A DNA stretch of 64,000 nucleotides from Sinomonas notoginsengisoli (GCF_021554725.1 NZ_JAIZDP010000006.1:1-64000), one strand, 5' to 3'. Counted from the first letter of the stretch, positions 47,067 to 56,051 are shown. The notes: a model not told the origin generated them from the sequence alone. Numbers and translations are program-made.

Positions 47067-47570
47067 CTACGCGAAGTCACCGGCCTGGCGGCGGAAGTCG
47101 CTGAGGATCCTCAGGAGGTCCTCGACGTCGACGCTCGTGAAGCCGGAGCGCCCGAACACCTCGGCGTTGAGCGCCGCGGTGGCCTTCTCCGTGAGCGCGC
47201 GGCCGTCGGCTGTGAGCTCGATGAGCGTGGTCCGGCCATCGGTGGGGTGGCGGGTCCGTTCCACGTAGCCAGCCGTCTCGAGCCGGTCCACGGCGTTGGT
47301 GACCGACGTCGGGTGGACTTGGAGGAGGGCGCTGGCCTTGCTCATGGGCAGGGCCCCGGTGCGGGCGAAGCTCAGGAGCGCGAGCATCTCATACCGTGAG
47401 AACGTGAGCCCGAGCGGCTTGAGCACGTCCTCGATCCGGGCCATGAGGATCTGCTGGGTCCTCATGATCGCGGTGATGGCGGCCATGGGAGCCGCGACCT
47501 CTCCCCACCCGTGCAGTTCCCAGTTGCGCCGGGCGTCGGCGATCGGGTCGCGGGGAAGCGGGGCGCCCAT
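47067..47570 (-). CDS. MarR-family transcriptional regulator
   Basis: 167 residues from ATG 47570, after GGAGG. The winged-helix core is FSRYEMLALLSFARTGALPMSKASALLQVHPTSVTNAVDRLETAGYVERTRHPTDGRTTLIELT. MarR proteins are usually repressors released by small acids or acyl-CoA. It lies 19 bases after the acyl-CoA ligase, so the two are one operon. It is the best local candidate to bind motifs A and B. Confidence 0.9.
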   Translation of the reverse strand: MGAPLPRDPIADARRNWELHGWGEVAAPMAAITAIMRTQQILMARIEDVLKPLGLTFSRYEMLALLSFARTGALPMSKASALLQVHPTSVTNAVDRLETAGYVERTRHPTDGRTTLIELTADGRALTEKATAALNAEVFGRSGFTSVDVEDLLRILSDFRRQAGDFA

Positions 47571-47589
47571 GGTCCTCCTCTCGTTCGGC

Positions 47590-49362
47590 CTAGTCTCTGA
47601 GGGACGGAAAGTCTGCCTCAGAGTATTCGACCCCGAACCCGCTGGGGCCTCCCGGCTCCGAGCTCCGGGGCCCGGTGCTGTGACGGGCCTCTTCGCTGCG
47701 CCGCAGTTCGACGCGGCGAATCTTGCCCGAAATGGTCTTGGGGAGCTCGGTGAACTCGATGCGCCGGATGCGCTTGAACGGGGCGAGCTGGAGCCGGCAG
47801 AAGCGCAGGATCTCCTCGGCCACGGCGGGACCCGGCTCGTACCCGGCGGTGAGCACCACGAACGCCTTCGGAACGGAGAGCTTGACCTCGTCCGGAGACG
47901 GCACCACGGCTGCCTCCGCGACGGCAGGGTGCTCGATGAGCACGCTCTCGAGCTCGAACGGCGAGAGCCGGTAGTCGGAGGACTTGAAGACATCGTCCCC
48001 GCGGCCCACGTAGGTGATGAGCCCGGAGGCGTCCCGGGTGGCCATGTCCCCCGTGTGGTAATAGCCGTCCCGGAACGCGTCGGCGGTCTTCTCGGGGTCG
48101 CGGTAGTAGCCCTTCATGAGGCCCACCGGCCGCGGGTCGAGGGCCAGGCACAGCTCGCCGTCGTCTCCTTCCTCACCGGTGGCTGGGTCCACGAGCACGA
48201 CGTCGTAGCCCGGCAGCGGCCTTCCCATCGCACCGGCGGTGACGGGCTGGCCCGGCGTGTTGGCCACCTGCACGGTGGTCTCGGTCTGGCCGAAGCCGTC
48301 GCGGATCGTCACGCCCCACGCCTTCTCCACCTGCCCGATGACCTCGGCGTTGAGCGGCTCGCCGGCGGAGACCACCTTGCTGGGCGGGTTCTCCAGCTGG
48401 GTCAGGTCGGACTGGATGAGCATGCGCCATACGGTGGGCGGGGCGCAGAAGCTTGTCACGCCTTCCCGCCCCATTTGCTCCATGAGGGCGGAAGCGTCGA
48501 AGCGCTCGTAGTTGTAGATGAACACGGTGGCCTCGGCGATCCACGGCGTGAACACGTTGGACCAGGCGTGCTTGGCCCATCCGGGCGAGGCGACATTGAG
48601 GTGGACGTCGCCTGGCTCGACCCCGATCCAGTACATCGTGGAAAGGTGGCCCACGGGGTAGGAGACGTGGGTGTGCTCCACGAGCTTGGCCCGGCTCGTG
48701 GTGCCGGAGGTGAAGTAGAGCAGGAGGGTCTCGTCCGCGCGGGTCGGCGTATCCGCGGTGAAATCGGTGCTCGCCGTGGCGGCTTCGCCGTAGTCGAGCG
48801 TGCCGTGCGAGAGGTGGGGGGCCGGCGTCGTGCCCCCCGGTGCGGCGCCCGCCGCGCCCGGGACCACGATGACGCGGTAGTCGCCGGCGACGTCGTCGAA
48901 CTTGGGCGCATTCGCCGCGCCCACGGCCACCCAGTGCGCGCCGCCGCGCTCCACGCGGTCCTCGAGGTCGCGGCGGCCCATGAGCGTGGTGGTGGGGATC
49001 ATGACGATGCCCAGCTTGATCCCGGCGAGCATGAGCTCCCACAGCTCCACCTGGTTGCCGAGCATGACGATCATGTGCTCCCCGCGCGCCACGCCCTGGG
49101 CGCGAAGCCAGTTCGCGACCTGGGAGGAGCGTGCCGAGAGCTCGGCGAACGTGCGGCGGGTCGAGCTGCCGTCCTGCTCCACGATGACGAGGGCGGCCTG
49201 GTCCTTACGCACCGGGTCTGCGGCGATCGCGTCGAACCAGTCGAGGCCGAAGTTGAACTCCTCGAAGCGGGGCCACTCGAAGTCGGCGTGGGCCCGCGTG
49301 TAGTCCAGGCGGAGCGTGAGGAGCCTGTCCCGGGCGGCCCGGAATTCGTCGGTGACAGTCAT
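47590..49362 (-). CDS. AMP-forming acyl-CoA synthetase
   Basis: 590 residues. ANL-family motifs: LLYFTSGTTSRAKLVEH (A3, with SRAK instead of the common GxPK), DGFGQTETT (A5), YHTGDMATRD, and the catalytic-type Lys in LPKTISGKIRRVEL. It activates an acyl chain, probably medium-chain or aromatic, to acyl-CoA. It shares its promoter region, including motif B, with the divergent acyl-CoA dehydrogenase gene, and it precedes the MarR regulator. Confidence 0.92.
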   Translation of the reverse strand: MTVTDEFRAARDRLLTLRLDYTRAHADFEWPRFEEFNFGLDWFDAIAADPVRKDQAALVIVEQDGSSTRRTFAELSARSSQVANWLRAQGVARGEHMIVMLGNQVELWELMLAGIKLGIVMIPTTTLMGRRDLEDRVERGGAHWVAVGAANAPKFDDVAGDYRVIVVPGAAGAAPGGTTPAPHLSHGTLDYGEAATASTDFTADTPTRADETLLLYFTSGTTSRAKLVEHTHVSYPVGHLSTMYWIGVEPGDVHLNVASPGWAKHAWSNVFTPWIAEATVFIYNYERFDASALMEQMGREGVTSFCAPPTVWRMLIQSDLTQLENPPSKVVSAGEPLNAEVIGQVEKAWGVTIRDGFGQTETTVQVANTPGQPVTAGAMGRPLPGYDVVLVDPATGEEGDDGELCLALDPRPVGLMKGYYRDPEKTADAFRDGYYHTGDMATRDASGLITYVGRGDDVFKSSDYRLSPFELESVLIEHPAVAEAAVVPSPDEVKLSVPKAFVVLTAGYEPGPAVAEEILRFCRLQLAPFKRIRRIEFTELPKTISGKIRRVELRRSEEARHSTGPRSSEPGGPSGFGVEYSEADFPSLRD

Positions 49363-49425
49363 GGTCTGCCTTTCGTATCCGTTCCCAGGACTGCATCGTC
49401 CTAGTGATCCGTGTCACGATGAAAT

Positions 49426-49445
49426 ATAGTTGGACTTCCTAGGAT
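49426..49445 (+). promoter_or_regulatory. Operator-like motif B between acyl-CoA ligase and dehydrogenase genes
   Basis: ATAGTTGGACTTCCTAGGAT, the partner of motif A (16/20 identical). It lies 50 bases before the acyl-CoA dehydrogenase ATG and 64 before the acyl-CoA ligase ATG, so one bound dimer could control both directions. Confidence 0.6.
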
Positions 49446-49494
49446 TTGACCAGCTCCCCTCCCGTCCAAAAGAACTCTGTCCAGAAGAGGCCCC

Positions 49495-50700
49495 ATGCTC
49501 CAGGCACCCGAGTCCCTCCGTCCCGACGTCGCGCTCGGGTCACTGCCCTTCCCCGATGCCGACCTCATGCACGTTCTCGACCTGCTCTCGCCCGCCGAGA
49601 GGGATCGGTTCACCGAGCTGCGCGCGGTGCTCCAACAGGAGATCCGGCCGCTGACCCCTCAGTACTGGAACCGCGAGGAGTTCCCGTTCGGGCTCCTACC
49701 CCGCCTGGCCTCACTCGGTCTCGGGCGCCTCCAGACGGACGGATCGTCGCGCCTGTTCACGGGGCTCGCCTACATGGAGGTGGCACGCGCCGATGTGTCC
49801 CTGTCCGCGCTCGTGGGAATCCATAACGAGCTCGTGGTCGGAATGATCCACGACCTCGGCTCCCCCGAGCAGAAGGCCCGCTGGCTCCCGGGCCTCGAGT
49901 CCTTCACCTCGTTGGGCGCCTTCGCCCTCACCGAGCCGGAGCACGGTTCGGACATCGCAGGGGGCCTCGCCACCACCGCCACGCACGACGGCGACGGCTG
50001 GGTTCTGCGCGGATCGAAGCGTTGGATCGGGGCCGCGACCATCGCTGACTTCGCCCTGGTCTGGGCGCGGGACACCGCGGACGGAGCGATCAAGGCGTTC
50101 ATCGTCGAGACCGACACGCCAGGGTTCTCGGCCACGAAGATCGGCAACAAGATCGGGCTGCGGATCATGCAGAACGCGGACATCGTGCTCGATTCAGTGC
50201 GCGTGCCGGAGGCGAACCTGCTGCCGGGCGCCACGGCCTTCGAGAAGGCCAACGAGCTCCTGCGCGACTCCCGCGCGTGGGTGGGGTGGCAGGCCGCCGG
50301 GATCCAGCTCGGGGCGTTCGACATCGCCCGTGCGTACGCGCTCGAGCGCATTCAGTTCGGACGGGAGCTCGCCCGATTCCAGCTCGTGCAACAGCAGCTC
50401 TCCGAGATCCTCGGAAATGCCCACGCCTCCCTCTCGCTCATGGTCGAGCTCGCACGGATCCAGGAGTCGGGCCAGCTGGAGATGGTGCAGTCTGCCATGG
50501 CGAAGGCCACGACAACCCGGCTCGCGCGCTCGTCGGTGGCGCTGGGCCGGTCCCTCCTCGGCGGCAACGGCATCACGACCGACTACGAGATGGCCAAGCT
50601 CTTCGGCGACGCCGAGGTGCTGTACACGTACGAGGGCACGTACGAGATCAACTCCCTCATCGTTGCCCGGGCCGTCACGGGCAAGTCCGCTTTCGTCTGA
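49495..50700 (+). CDS. Acyl-CoA dehydrogenase, glutaryl-CoA dehydrogenase-like
   Basis: 401 residues. FAD-binding flavoenzyme with LGAFALTEPEHGSDIAG and GSKRWIGAATIADF. Catalytic Glu380 sits in YTYEGTYEINSLI, the glutaryl-CoA dehydrogenase position. It passes electrons to ETF. In a valine-degrading setting it could serve isobutyryl-CoA, but the family resemblance favours glutaryl-CoA or a related substrate. Divergent from the acyl-CoA ligase. Confidence 0.93.
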   Translation: MLQAPESLRPDVALGSLPFPDADLMHVLDLLSPAERDRFTELRAVLQQEIRPLTPQYWNREEFPFGLLPRLASLGLGRLQTDGSSRLFTGLAYMEVARADVSLSALVGIHNELVVGMIHDLGSPEQKARWLPGLESFTSLGAFALTEPEHGSDIAGGLATTATHDGDGWVLRGSKRWIGAATIADFALVWARDTADGAIKAFIVETDTPGFSATKIGNKIGLRIMQNADIVLDSVRVPEANLLPGATAFEKANELLRDSRAWVGWQAAGIQLGAFDIARAYALERIQFGRELARFQLVQQQLSEILGNAHASLSLMVELARIQESGQLEMVQSAMAKATTTRLARSSVALGRSLLGGNGITTDYEMAKLFGDAEVLYTYEGTYEINSLIVARAVTGKSAFV

Positions 50701-50760
50701 GGCGGCCCGCAGGCTGGACGGCTCTGGCGCGGAACGGCATCGTATGCCTACGGTTCAGGG

Positions 50761-51066
50761 ATGGAAGACAAGGATCGCGTGCCGGCCCCACCCGGCCTCC
50801 CGGCATTCGACGAAGACGCGCCGCTCGACGACGGCTACAGCCAGAGCGAGAACTACGGCCACAATCAGGAGTCACTCCAGCTGCACGATCCGCACCGGTA
50901 CGCGGACACGCCGCCCGGAGAGCCTCGCACCGAGCGCGAAGTCCCCGCGCCCAAGCCGGTGAAGCGGCGGCCCCACGCCGTGGGGCTCGGCACAGCGGGC
51001 TCCGGGGGCATCCCGGATTCGAAGGGCGAGAGCCACACCGGATTTGGCGACCCGGACCGCGACTGA
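50761..51066 (+). CDS. Small hydrophilic protein of unknown function
   Basis: 101 residues, rich in Pro, Asp and Glu, with no hydrophobic core (for example RVPAPPGLPAFDEDAPLDDGY and NQESLQLHDPHRYADTPPGEP). It is probably disordered. No family recognised. It starts 61 bases after the acyl-CoA dehydrogenase gene, perhaps on the same message. Confidence 0.6.
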   Translation: MEDKDRVPAPPGLPAFDEDAPLDDGYSQSENYGHNQESLQLHDPHRYADTPPGEPRTEREVPAPKPVKRRPHAVGLGTAGSGGIPDSKGESHTGFGDPDRD

Positions 51067-51162
51067 GCCGCCGCCCCGCCGAGGGCCGGCTTCGGCGTCA
51101 TACGGGGTGATGTCGGCGCACGGGCCTCGCGTACCCGGGCGCCTGTGGGCAAGACTGGCCCC

Positions 51163-52386
51163 ATGCCGAACGCACTGCACAACACTGACTTCATCCAGGT
51201 CTCCCACGCAGGGTCCCTGCCCCGCACGCCAGAGCTCCTCGCGGCCAATGCGGTCCAGGCGGAGAATCCCGGCGATCCCGAGCAGTTCGAGCGTCTCCTA
51301 GCGGACTCGGTCGTCGGCATCGTCGCGCGGCAGCTGGACGCGGGGCTCACGATCGTCAACGACGGCGAGTACGGACACACGATGTCCAACGCCGTGGACT
51401 ACGGCGCGTGGTGGAACTACTCGTACTCACGGCTCGGCGGGCTCACGCAGGGCGGTGTGGACCGCTGGCAGATGACCGAGCAGATCCGCTCCGAGCCGGG
51501 CAGGATCCGCCTGACCACGATGCCGGACCGCCGCGACCGCGCGCGCTTCAATGAGGCGTACAACGACCCGAACTCGTTCATCCTCACGGGCCGCAAGCCG
51601 GTTCCGCAGCCCACCATCACAGGCCCGCTCACCTACGTGGGCCAGCATCAGGTCCAGCGCGATGTGACCAACCTCGTGGCGGCCCTGCAGGCGGAGGACG
51701 CGACGTCGGGCTTCCTCCCTGCCCTCTCCCCCGGCTCGGCCTCCCGACTGGCCAACGAGTACTACAAGACCGACGAAGAGCTCGTGTACGCATGCGCGGA
51801 TGCGATGCGCGAGGAGTACAAGGCCATCGTCGACGCCGGGCTCACGGTCCAGATCGACGACCCGTCCATCGCCGAGAACTGGGACATGATCAACCCGGAG
51901 CCCACCGTCGAGGACTACCTCGCCTTCACGAAGCTGCGGGTCGAGGCCCTCAACTGGGCGATCCGCGACCTCCCCCAGGAGCAGATCCGCTTCCACCTGT
52001 GCTGGGGCTCGTGGCACGGCCCCCACACCACGGACATCCCGTTCAAGGACCTCGCCGAGACGATGCTCTCGATCAACGCCGGATCCTATTCGTTCGAGGC
52101 GGCCAACGTGCGGCATGAGCACGAGTGGAAGGTCTGGCGGGACCTCGACCTGCCCGAGGACAAGGTGATCGTCCCGGGTATCGTCTCGCACGCCACCAAT
52201 GTGGTCGAGCATCCCGAGCTCGTCGCGGAGCGGATCGAGCGCTTCGCGCAGATCGTCGGCAAGGAGCGGGTGATCGCCTCGACGGACTGCGGCCTCGGTG
52301 GGCGTGTCCACCCGCAGATCGCGTGGGCCAAGCTCGAGGCGCTGTCCGAGGGTGCGCAGATCGCCAGCCGCCGGCTCTGGGGCTGA
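51163..52386 (+). CDS. MetE C-terminal-domain protein (cobalamin-independent methionine synthase II-like)
   Basis: 407 residues from ATG 51163 (GTG 51145 adds six). It has only the catalytic barrel of MetE: SHAGSLPRTPEL at the start, HLCWGSWHG with His and Cys zinc ligands, and STDCGLGGRVHPQIAWAKLEAL with the second Cys. Full-length MetE is about 750 residues, so this is a stand-alone methyl or alkyl transferase rather than methionine synthase. Next to a thioesterase, it may act on a thiol or acyl substrate; that is inference. Confidence 0.85.
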   Translation: MPNALHNTDFIQVSHAGSLPRTPELLAANAVQAENPGDPEQFERLLADSVVGIVARQLDAGLTIVNDGEYGHTMSNAVDYGAWWNYSYSRLGGLTQGGVDRWQMTEQIRSEPGRIRLTTMPDRRDRARFNEAYNDPNSFILTGRKPVPQPTITGPLTYVGQHQVQRDVTNLVAALQAEDATSGFLPALSPGSASRLANEYYKTDEELVYACADAMREEYKAIVDAGLTVQIDDPSIAENWDMINPEPTVEDYLAFTKLRVEALNWAIRDLPQEQIRFHLCWGSWHGPHTTDIPFKDLAETMLSINAGSYSFEAANVRHEHEWKVWRDLDLPEDKVIVPGIVSHATNVVEHPELVAERIERFAQIVGKERVIASTDCGLGGRVHPQIAWAKLEALSEGAQIASRRLWG

Positions 52387-52389
52387 GCC

Positions 52390-53400
52390 GTGACGCACGA
52401 CGCCGCGCCGGAACCTCCCAGCCCCGTCCCGCCATCGGCTCCACCCCTCAGCAACGAGGTGACGCTCCGCTTCCTCGCGGCCCCCACGGACAAGGGCCAC
52501 TCGGGCTCGGTAGACGCCGGCACGGTGCTCGAATGGGTGGACAAGGCTGCGTACGCGGCCGCCGTTGGCTGGGCCAAGGCGTACTGCGTGACGGCGTACG
52601 TGGGCAACATCCACTTCGCGGACCCGGTCAATGTGGGCGACATGGTCGAGGTCACCGCGACGATCGTCTACACAGGCCGCACCTCGATGCACATCCGCAC
52701 GGTGGTCTCCTCGGGCGATCCCAAGGGCGGCACTCCGACGATGCGCAGCCAGTGCCTCGTGATCTTCGTGGCGGTCGGCCAGGATGGCCGCCCGGTCGAG
52801 GTCCCGAGGTGGGTCCCCCGGACCGAGGATGAGCGCGAGGCGCAGGCCCACGCCGTCGCCCGTATAGCGGTCCGGGACGAGATCGTCGCGTCGATGAAGC
52901 GCCAACAGTACACGGACGCCGGGACCGCGGAACGTGTGGTGCTGAGGTTCCTCGCGGCTCCCACGGATGTGAACTGGGGCGGCAAGGTCCACGGCGGTGT
53001 AGTCATGAAGTGGATCGACGAGGCCGCGTACGTGTGCGCCTCGCGGTACTGCGGGCGGGACGCAGTGGCCGTGTTCTCGGGCGGCGTGCGGTTCTACCGG
53101 CCGCTGCTCATCGGGGACGTCGTGGAGGTCGAGGCCCGGCTCGTGTACACGGGCACGAAGGGCATGCACATCGCGGTGCACGTCCGCTCGGGCTCTCCCA
53201 AGGGCCACGAGCTGAACCTGACCACGTACTGCCTCACGGTCATGGTGGCCCGCGACGAGGCCGGCACCGCCGTCCCTGTTCCGCACTGGGAGCCCGTCTC
53301 CGACGAGGACCGGCGCCTCTGGGAGCACGCCCGCGAGCTGCTCCAGATCCGCGGCAAGGCCCCCGGCGGACGCCTGCCGAACCACCTGCTCGGGAGCTGA
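52390..53400 (+). CDS. Acyl-CoA thioesterase, double hotdog (YciA/BFIT type)
   Basis: 336 residues from GTG 52390, only three bases after the MetE-like gene. Two repeated hotdog domains start with EVTLRFLAAPTDKGHSGSVDAG and RVVLRFLAAPTDVNWGGKVHGGV. The second keeps the Asp of WIDEAAY and the first has WVDKAAY. Double-hotdog thioesterases hydrolyse acyl-CoA or related thioesters. The close packing with the MetE-like gene implies one operon. Confidence 0.92.
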   Translation: MTHDAAPEPPSPVPPSAPPLSNEVTLRFLAAPTDKGHSGSVDAGTVLEWVDKAAYAAAVGWAKAYCVTAYVGNIHFADPVNVGDMVEVTATIVYTGRTSMHIRTVVSSGDPKGGTPTMRSQCLVIFVAVGQDGRPVEVPRWVPRTEDEREAQAHAVARIAVRDEIVASMKRQQYTDAGTAERVVLRFLAAPTDVNWGGKVHGGVVMKWIDEAAYVCASRYCGRDAVAVFSGGVRFYRPLLIGDVVEVEARLVYTGTKGMHIAVHVRSGSPKGHELNLTTYCLTVMVARDEAGTAVPVPHWEPVSDEDRRLWEHARELLQIRGKAPGGRLPNHLLGS

Positions 53401-53416
53401 GCCCCTGCTCTGAACC

Positions 53417-53461
53417 ACGACGTCGGTGGGCCGCCCTCGCCGGACGGCCCACCGGCGTCGT
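53417..53461 (+). terminator. Terminator after the thioesterase gene
   Basis: A 17-bp stem (53417-53433 with 53445-53461) with one G-U pair and an 11-base loop. GTCGTGCGT follows at the 3' base. Confidence 0.85.
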
Positions 53462-53507
53462 GCGTGATGCGCCCACCCCTTGCCCTTCCCACCGTCGGAC
53501 GCTAACA

Positions 53508-53525
53508 TACAACCAAATGGTTGTA
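53508..53525 (+). promoter_or_regulatory. Palindromic operator overlapping the ArsR start codon
   Basis: TACAACCA-AA-TGGTTGTA is a perfect 8+2+8 palindrome containing the ATG at 53517. Autorepressing ArsR-family dimers bind such symmetric sites. Its position over the start suggests a leaderless or very short leader transcript. Confidence 0.7.
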
Positions 53526-53897
53526 GATCAGGTACCCCGAGAACTGTCCGACGACGAGATCGACCGGATCTTCGGTGCCCTCGCGGACGCCACCCGCAGG
53601 GACATCCTCCGGCAGTCGCTGCTGCGCGAGCAGTCCGTCTCGGAGCTCGGGAGGAACTACGCCATGAGCTTCGCGGCCGTGCAGAAGCACGTCGCGGTGC
53701 TCGAACGGGCACTGCTCGTCACGAAGGAACGCCGCGGGAGGGAGCAGATCGTGCACTCGAATCCCGCGGCAATCCGCAGGGCGGCGCGCCTCCTCGACGC
53801 GTACGAGGAGCTCTGGCGCGACCGCATCGCCCGGATCGGAGACATCCTGTCCGAGGCCACGCACCCAGGGAACGACCAGAAGGACACCGCACCATGA
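53517..53897 (+). CDS. ArsR-family transcriptional regulator
   Basis: 126 residues from ATG 53517. Winged-helix with DEIDRIFGALADATRRDILRQSLLREQSVSELGRNYAMSFAAVQKHVAVLERALLV. No metal-binding cysteine pair is present, so it fits the subfamily that partners SRPBCC/AHSA1 proteins rather than metal sensors. A perfect palindrome overlaps its start. It overlaps the next gene by four bases (ATGA). Confidence 0.9.
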   Translation: MVVDQVPRELSDDEIDRIFGALADATRRDILRQSLLREQSVSELGRNYAMSFAAVQKHVAVLERALLVTKERRGREQIVHSNPAAIRRAARLLDAYEELWRDRIARIGDILSEATHPGNDQKDTAP

Positions 53898-54400
53898 CGT
53901 TCGTCTCCAGCACCAAGGACACCGAGAACCTCACCTTCACGCTCATCACCGAGTTCGCGGCCAGCCGCGAGCGCGTGTGGCAGGTGTGGGAAGACCCGCG
54001 CCAGCTCGAGCGCTGGTGGGGGCCGCCCACGTGGCCCGCCACGTTCGCCAATCACCACTTCGCCCCGGGCGGGAGGTGCCACTACTACATGACGGGGCCG
54101 GACGGCACCCAGGCTCACGGCTGGTGGGAGATCAAGGCCGTGGACGCGCCGGCCCGGCTCGTGATTGAGGACGGATTCGCGAACGAGGACGGCTCCCCCA
54201 CCGACCCAGAGGACACGACGACGATGGTCGCGGTCCTCGAGGACGCCAGCGGCGGCACGCGTATGACTGTCACCACCACGTTCCGCAGTCTCGAGCAGCT
54301 CGAGCGCATGGCAGCAATGGGCATGGAGGAGGGCATGAAGCAGGCGTCGGAGCAGATCGACGCGATCCTCACCGGCTCGAGGGAGGGATCGGTCCGCTAA
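53894..54400 (+). CDS. SRPBCC (AHSA1-like) ligand-binding protein
   Basis: 168 residues. START-like fold with FAASRERVWQVWEDPRQLERWWGPP, GWWEIKAVDAPARLV and the C-terminal helix EEGMKQASEQIDAIL. AHSA1-type proteins coupled to ArsR regulators bind small hydrophobic ligands. ATG 53894 overlaps the ArsR stop. Ligand unknown. Confidence 0.92.
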   Translation: MTFVSSTKDTENLTFTLITEFAASRERVWQVWEDPRQLERWWGPPTWPATFANHHFAPGGRCHYYMTGPDGTQAHGWWEIKAVDAPARLVIEDGFANEDGSPTDPEDTTTMVAVLEDASGGTRMTVTTTFRSLEQLERMAAMGMEEGMKQASEQIDAILTGSREGSVR

Positions 54401-54421
54401 CCCCGGCAGTCCGACGCACCG

Positions 54422-54454
54422 CGGCGCCGGGTCACCTCGCGTGGCCCGGCGCCG
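54422..54454. terminator. Bidirectional terminator between SRPBCC and NDH-2 genes
   Basis: CGGCGCCGGG (54422-54431) and CCCGGCGCCG (54445-54454) form a perfect 10-bp stem with a 13-base loop between two convergent genes. GTCGTGC follows. Confidence 0.75.
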
Positions 54455-54513
54455 GTCGTGCCCCGTCGGCTGCGCGACGCATTATCGGCAGCCGCGCCTC
54501 GACCTCCGTCTCC

Positions 54514-55797
54514 CTACGACTCGTGGAATTGCGACCCGTCCGGTCGGCTCAGCACCACGAACGAGCGGCGGTGGGTGATGTAGTCGCTCGGCCACGTCGC
54601 GACGGCCCGGATCTTCTGCAGGGCGCCGGAGAGGAGCACCACGTGGACCCCCAGCCAGGCGAGGAAGGCGAGCGGGCCGTTGAGGAGCACGCGCTTCGGA
54701 CCGGGCCCGACCTCGGCGACGGCGGATCCTCGCCCCACCATGGCCATGTAGCCCTTGTCCACGTACCCGAACGGTGCCCGGTGCCGCCCCCCGCCCTCGA
54801 TGTCCGCCAGGATGTTCTTCGCAGCCCACGTCCCGGCCTGGAGGGCGCACGAGCCGAGCTGGGGAAGCTTGTTGCCCTTCGCATCGGTCATGTTGGCCGC
54901 GTCGCCGAGGACGTACACGTCGTCGAATCCCGGCGCCGTCAAATCGGGATTGACGTCGATGCGCCCGCCGCGGCCCTGTGGCAGCCCGGAACCGGCCACG
55001 ACGGCCCCGGCCTTGAGCCCTCCGGCCCACACCACGAGGGTCGCGGGAATCTCCGTGCCGTCCTTGAGCAGGACCTTGTCCTCGGTGATCTCGGCGACCG
55101 GCGTGCCCAGGTGCAGCTGGACGCCCATGGCGGCCAGCCGGCGTCCGGCGTATTCCTTGGACTTGTCCGAGAACACGTTGAGCACGTTCGGCACCATGTC
55201 CACCAGGTGCACGCGGCAGCGGTTGGCGAGCCACGGGGAGAAGTAGTCGGGCAGGACGTACTTGACGGTCTCGGCGAGCGCGCCGGCGGTCTCGACGCCG
55301 GTGGGCCCGGCGCCGATCACCACGAAGTCGAGCTGCTTGCCGTCGTCTGCCCTGTCGGCGTCCTCGAGCACGTTCGAGAGGGTGCCGCCAACCTTCACGG
55401 CGTCGCCCACGGAGTAGAGCGGGTAGGTGTGCTCGGCGCCGGGCGTGTTGAAGAAGTTGGCTTCGGCACCGGAGGCGAGGATGAGGAAGCGGCCCTCGTA
55501 GGACTTCCCGTCCGATGTTGTGACGCGCTTGCGCTCTGCATCGACGCCCGTGACCTCTGCGGCGACGAGACGGATGTTCGGCTGGCCGCGGAAGATGTCG
55601 CGCAGCGAGCGGGCCACCTCGGAGACGCCCAGCTGCAGCGTCGCCACCTGATAGAGGAGCGGCTGGAACTGATGGTAGGGATTCTTGTCGATCAGGAGGA
55701 CCCGCACGCCCTTGCGCCCGAGTGTGCGGGCCGCTGCGACACCCGCAAACCCTCCGCCGACAACGATGACTTCGTAGTTCTCGTCCACGTGGCGCAC
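54514..55797 (-). CDS. Type II NADH dehydrogenase-like FAD oxidoreductase
   Basis: 427 residues from GTG 55797; GTG 55788 is an alternative. Two nucleotide-binding folds: VIVVGGGFAGVAAARTLGRKG (FAD) and FVVIGAGPTGVETAGALAE (NADH). YHQFQPLLYQVAT and DDVYVLGDAANM are NDH-2 hallmarks, and a hydrophobic C-terminal helix (FLAWLGVHVVLLSG) attaches it to the membrane. It feeds electrons from NADH to quinone without pumping protons. Confidence 0.92.
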   Translation of the reverse strand: MRHVDENYEVIVVGGGFAGVAAARTLGRKGVRVLLIDKNPYHQFQPLLYQVATLQLGVSEVARSLRDIFRGQPNIRLVAAEVTGVDAERKRVTTSDGKSYEGRFLILASGAEANFFNTPGAEHTYPLYSVGDAVKVGGTLSNVLEDADRADDGKQLDFVVIGAGPTGVETAGALAETVKYVLPDYFSPWLANRCRVHLVDMVPNVLNVFSDKSKEYAGRRLAAMGVQLHLGTPVAEITEDKVLLKDGTEIPATLVVWAGGLKAGAVVAGSGLPQGRGGRIDVNPDLTAPGFDDVYVLGDAANMTDAKGNKLPQLGSCALQAGTWAAKNILADIEGGGRHRAPFGYVDKGYMAMVGRGSAVAEVGPGPKRVLLNGPLAFLAWLGVHVVLLSGALQKIRAVATWPSDYITHRRSFVVLSRPDGSQFHES

Positions 55798-55929
55798 ATT
55801 ACCCACTCGGAGCCCTGTGGGGAAACACCCCGCCACGCCCAGTGGGGGCTCCGCCGCGACCGCGCATATTGCCAATCGTTACCACCGGCCCATAGTCCGC
55901 CCCTGAACCCCGTGCTACGTTCAATCGAA

Positions 55930-56008
55930 GAGTAATGAGCGCCAGCGCCAAGCCCTGACTTGCTGGCCGGCAACCCTCCAAGTGGCGGGGTGCCTCAGGT
56001 GAGTACTC
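55930..56008 (+). promoter_or_regulatory. SAM-IV riboswitch
   Basis: The core shares the SAM-IV pattern: GCGCCAGCGCCAAGCC, CTTGCTGGCCGGCAACCC, then GGCGGGGTGCCTCAGGTGA. The outer helix GAGTA 55930-55934 with TACTC 56004-56008 closes it. SAM-IV occurs in actinomycetes and represses sulfur/methionine genes when SAM is high. It precedes the DUF1737-rhodanese-metZ operon by 43 bases. Confidence 0.9.
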
Positions 56009-56051
56009 GGCATTCGTTTCCTCGATACGCAAGCTACGAAGGAGTCCCGCC

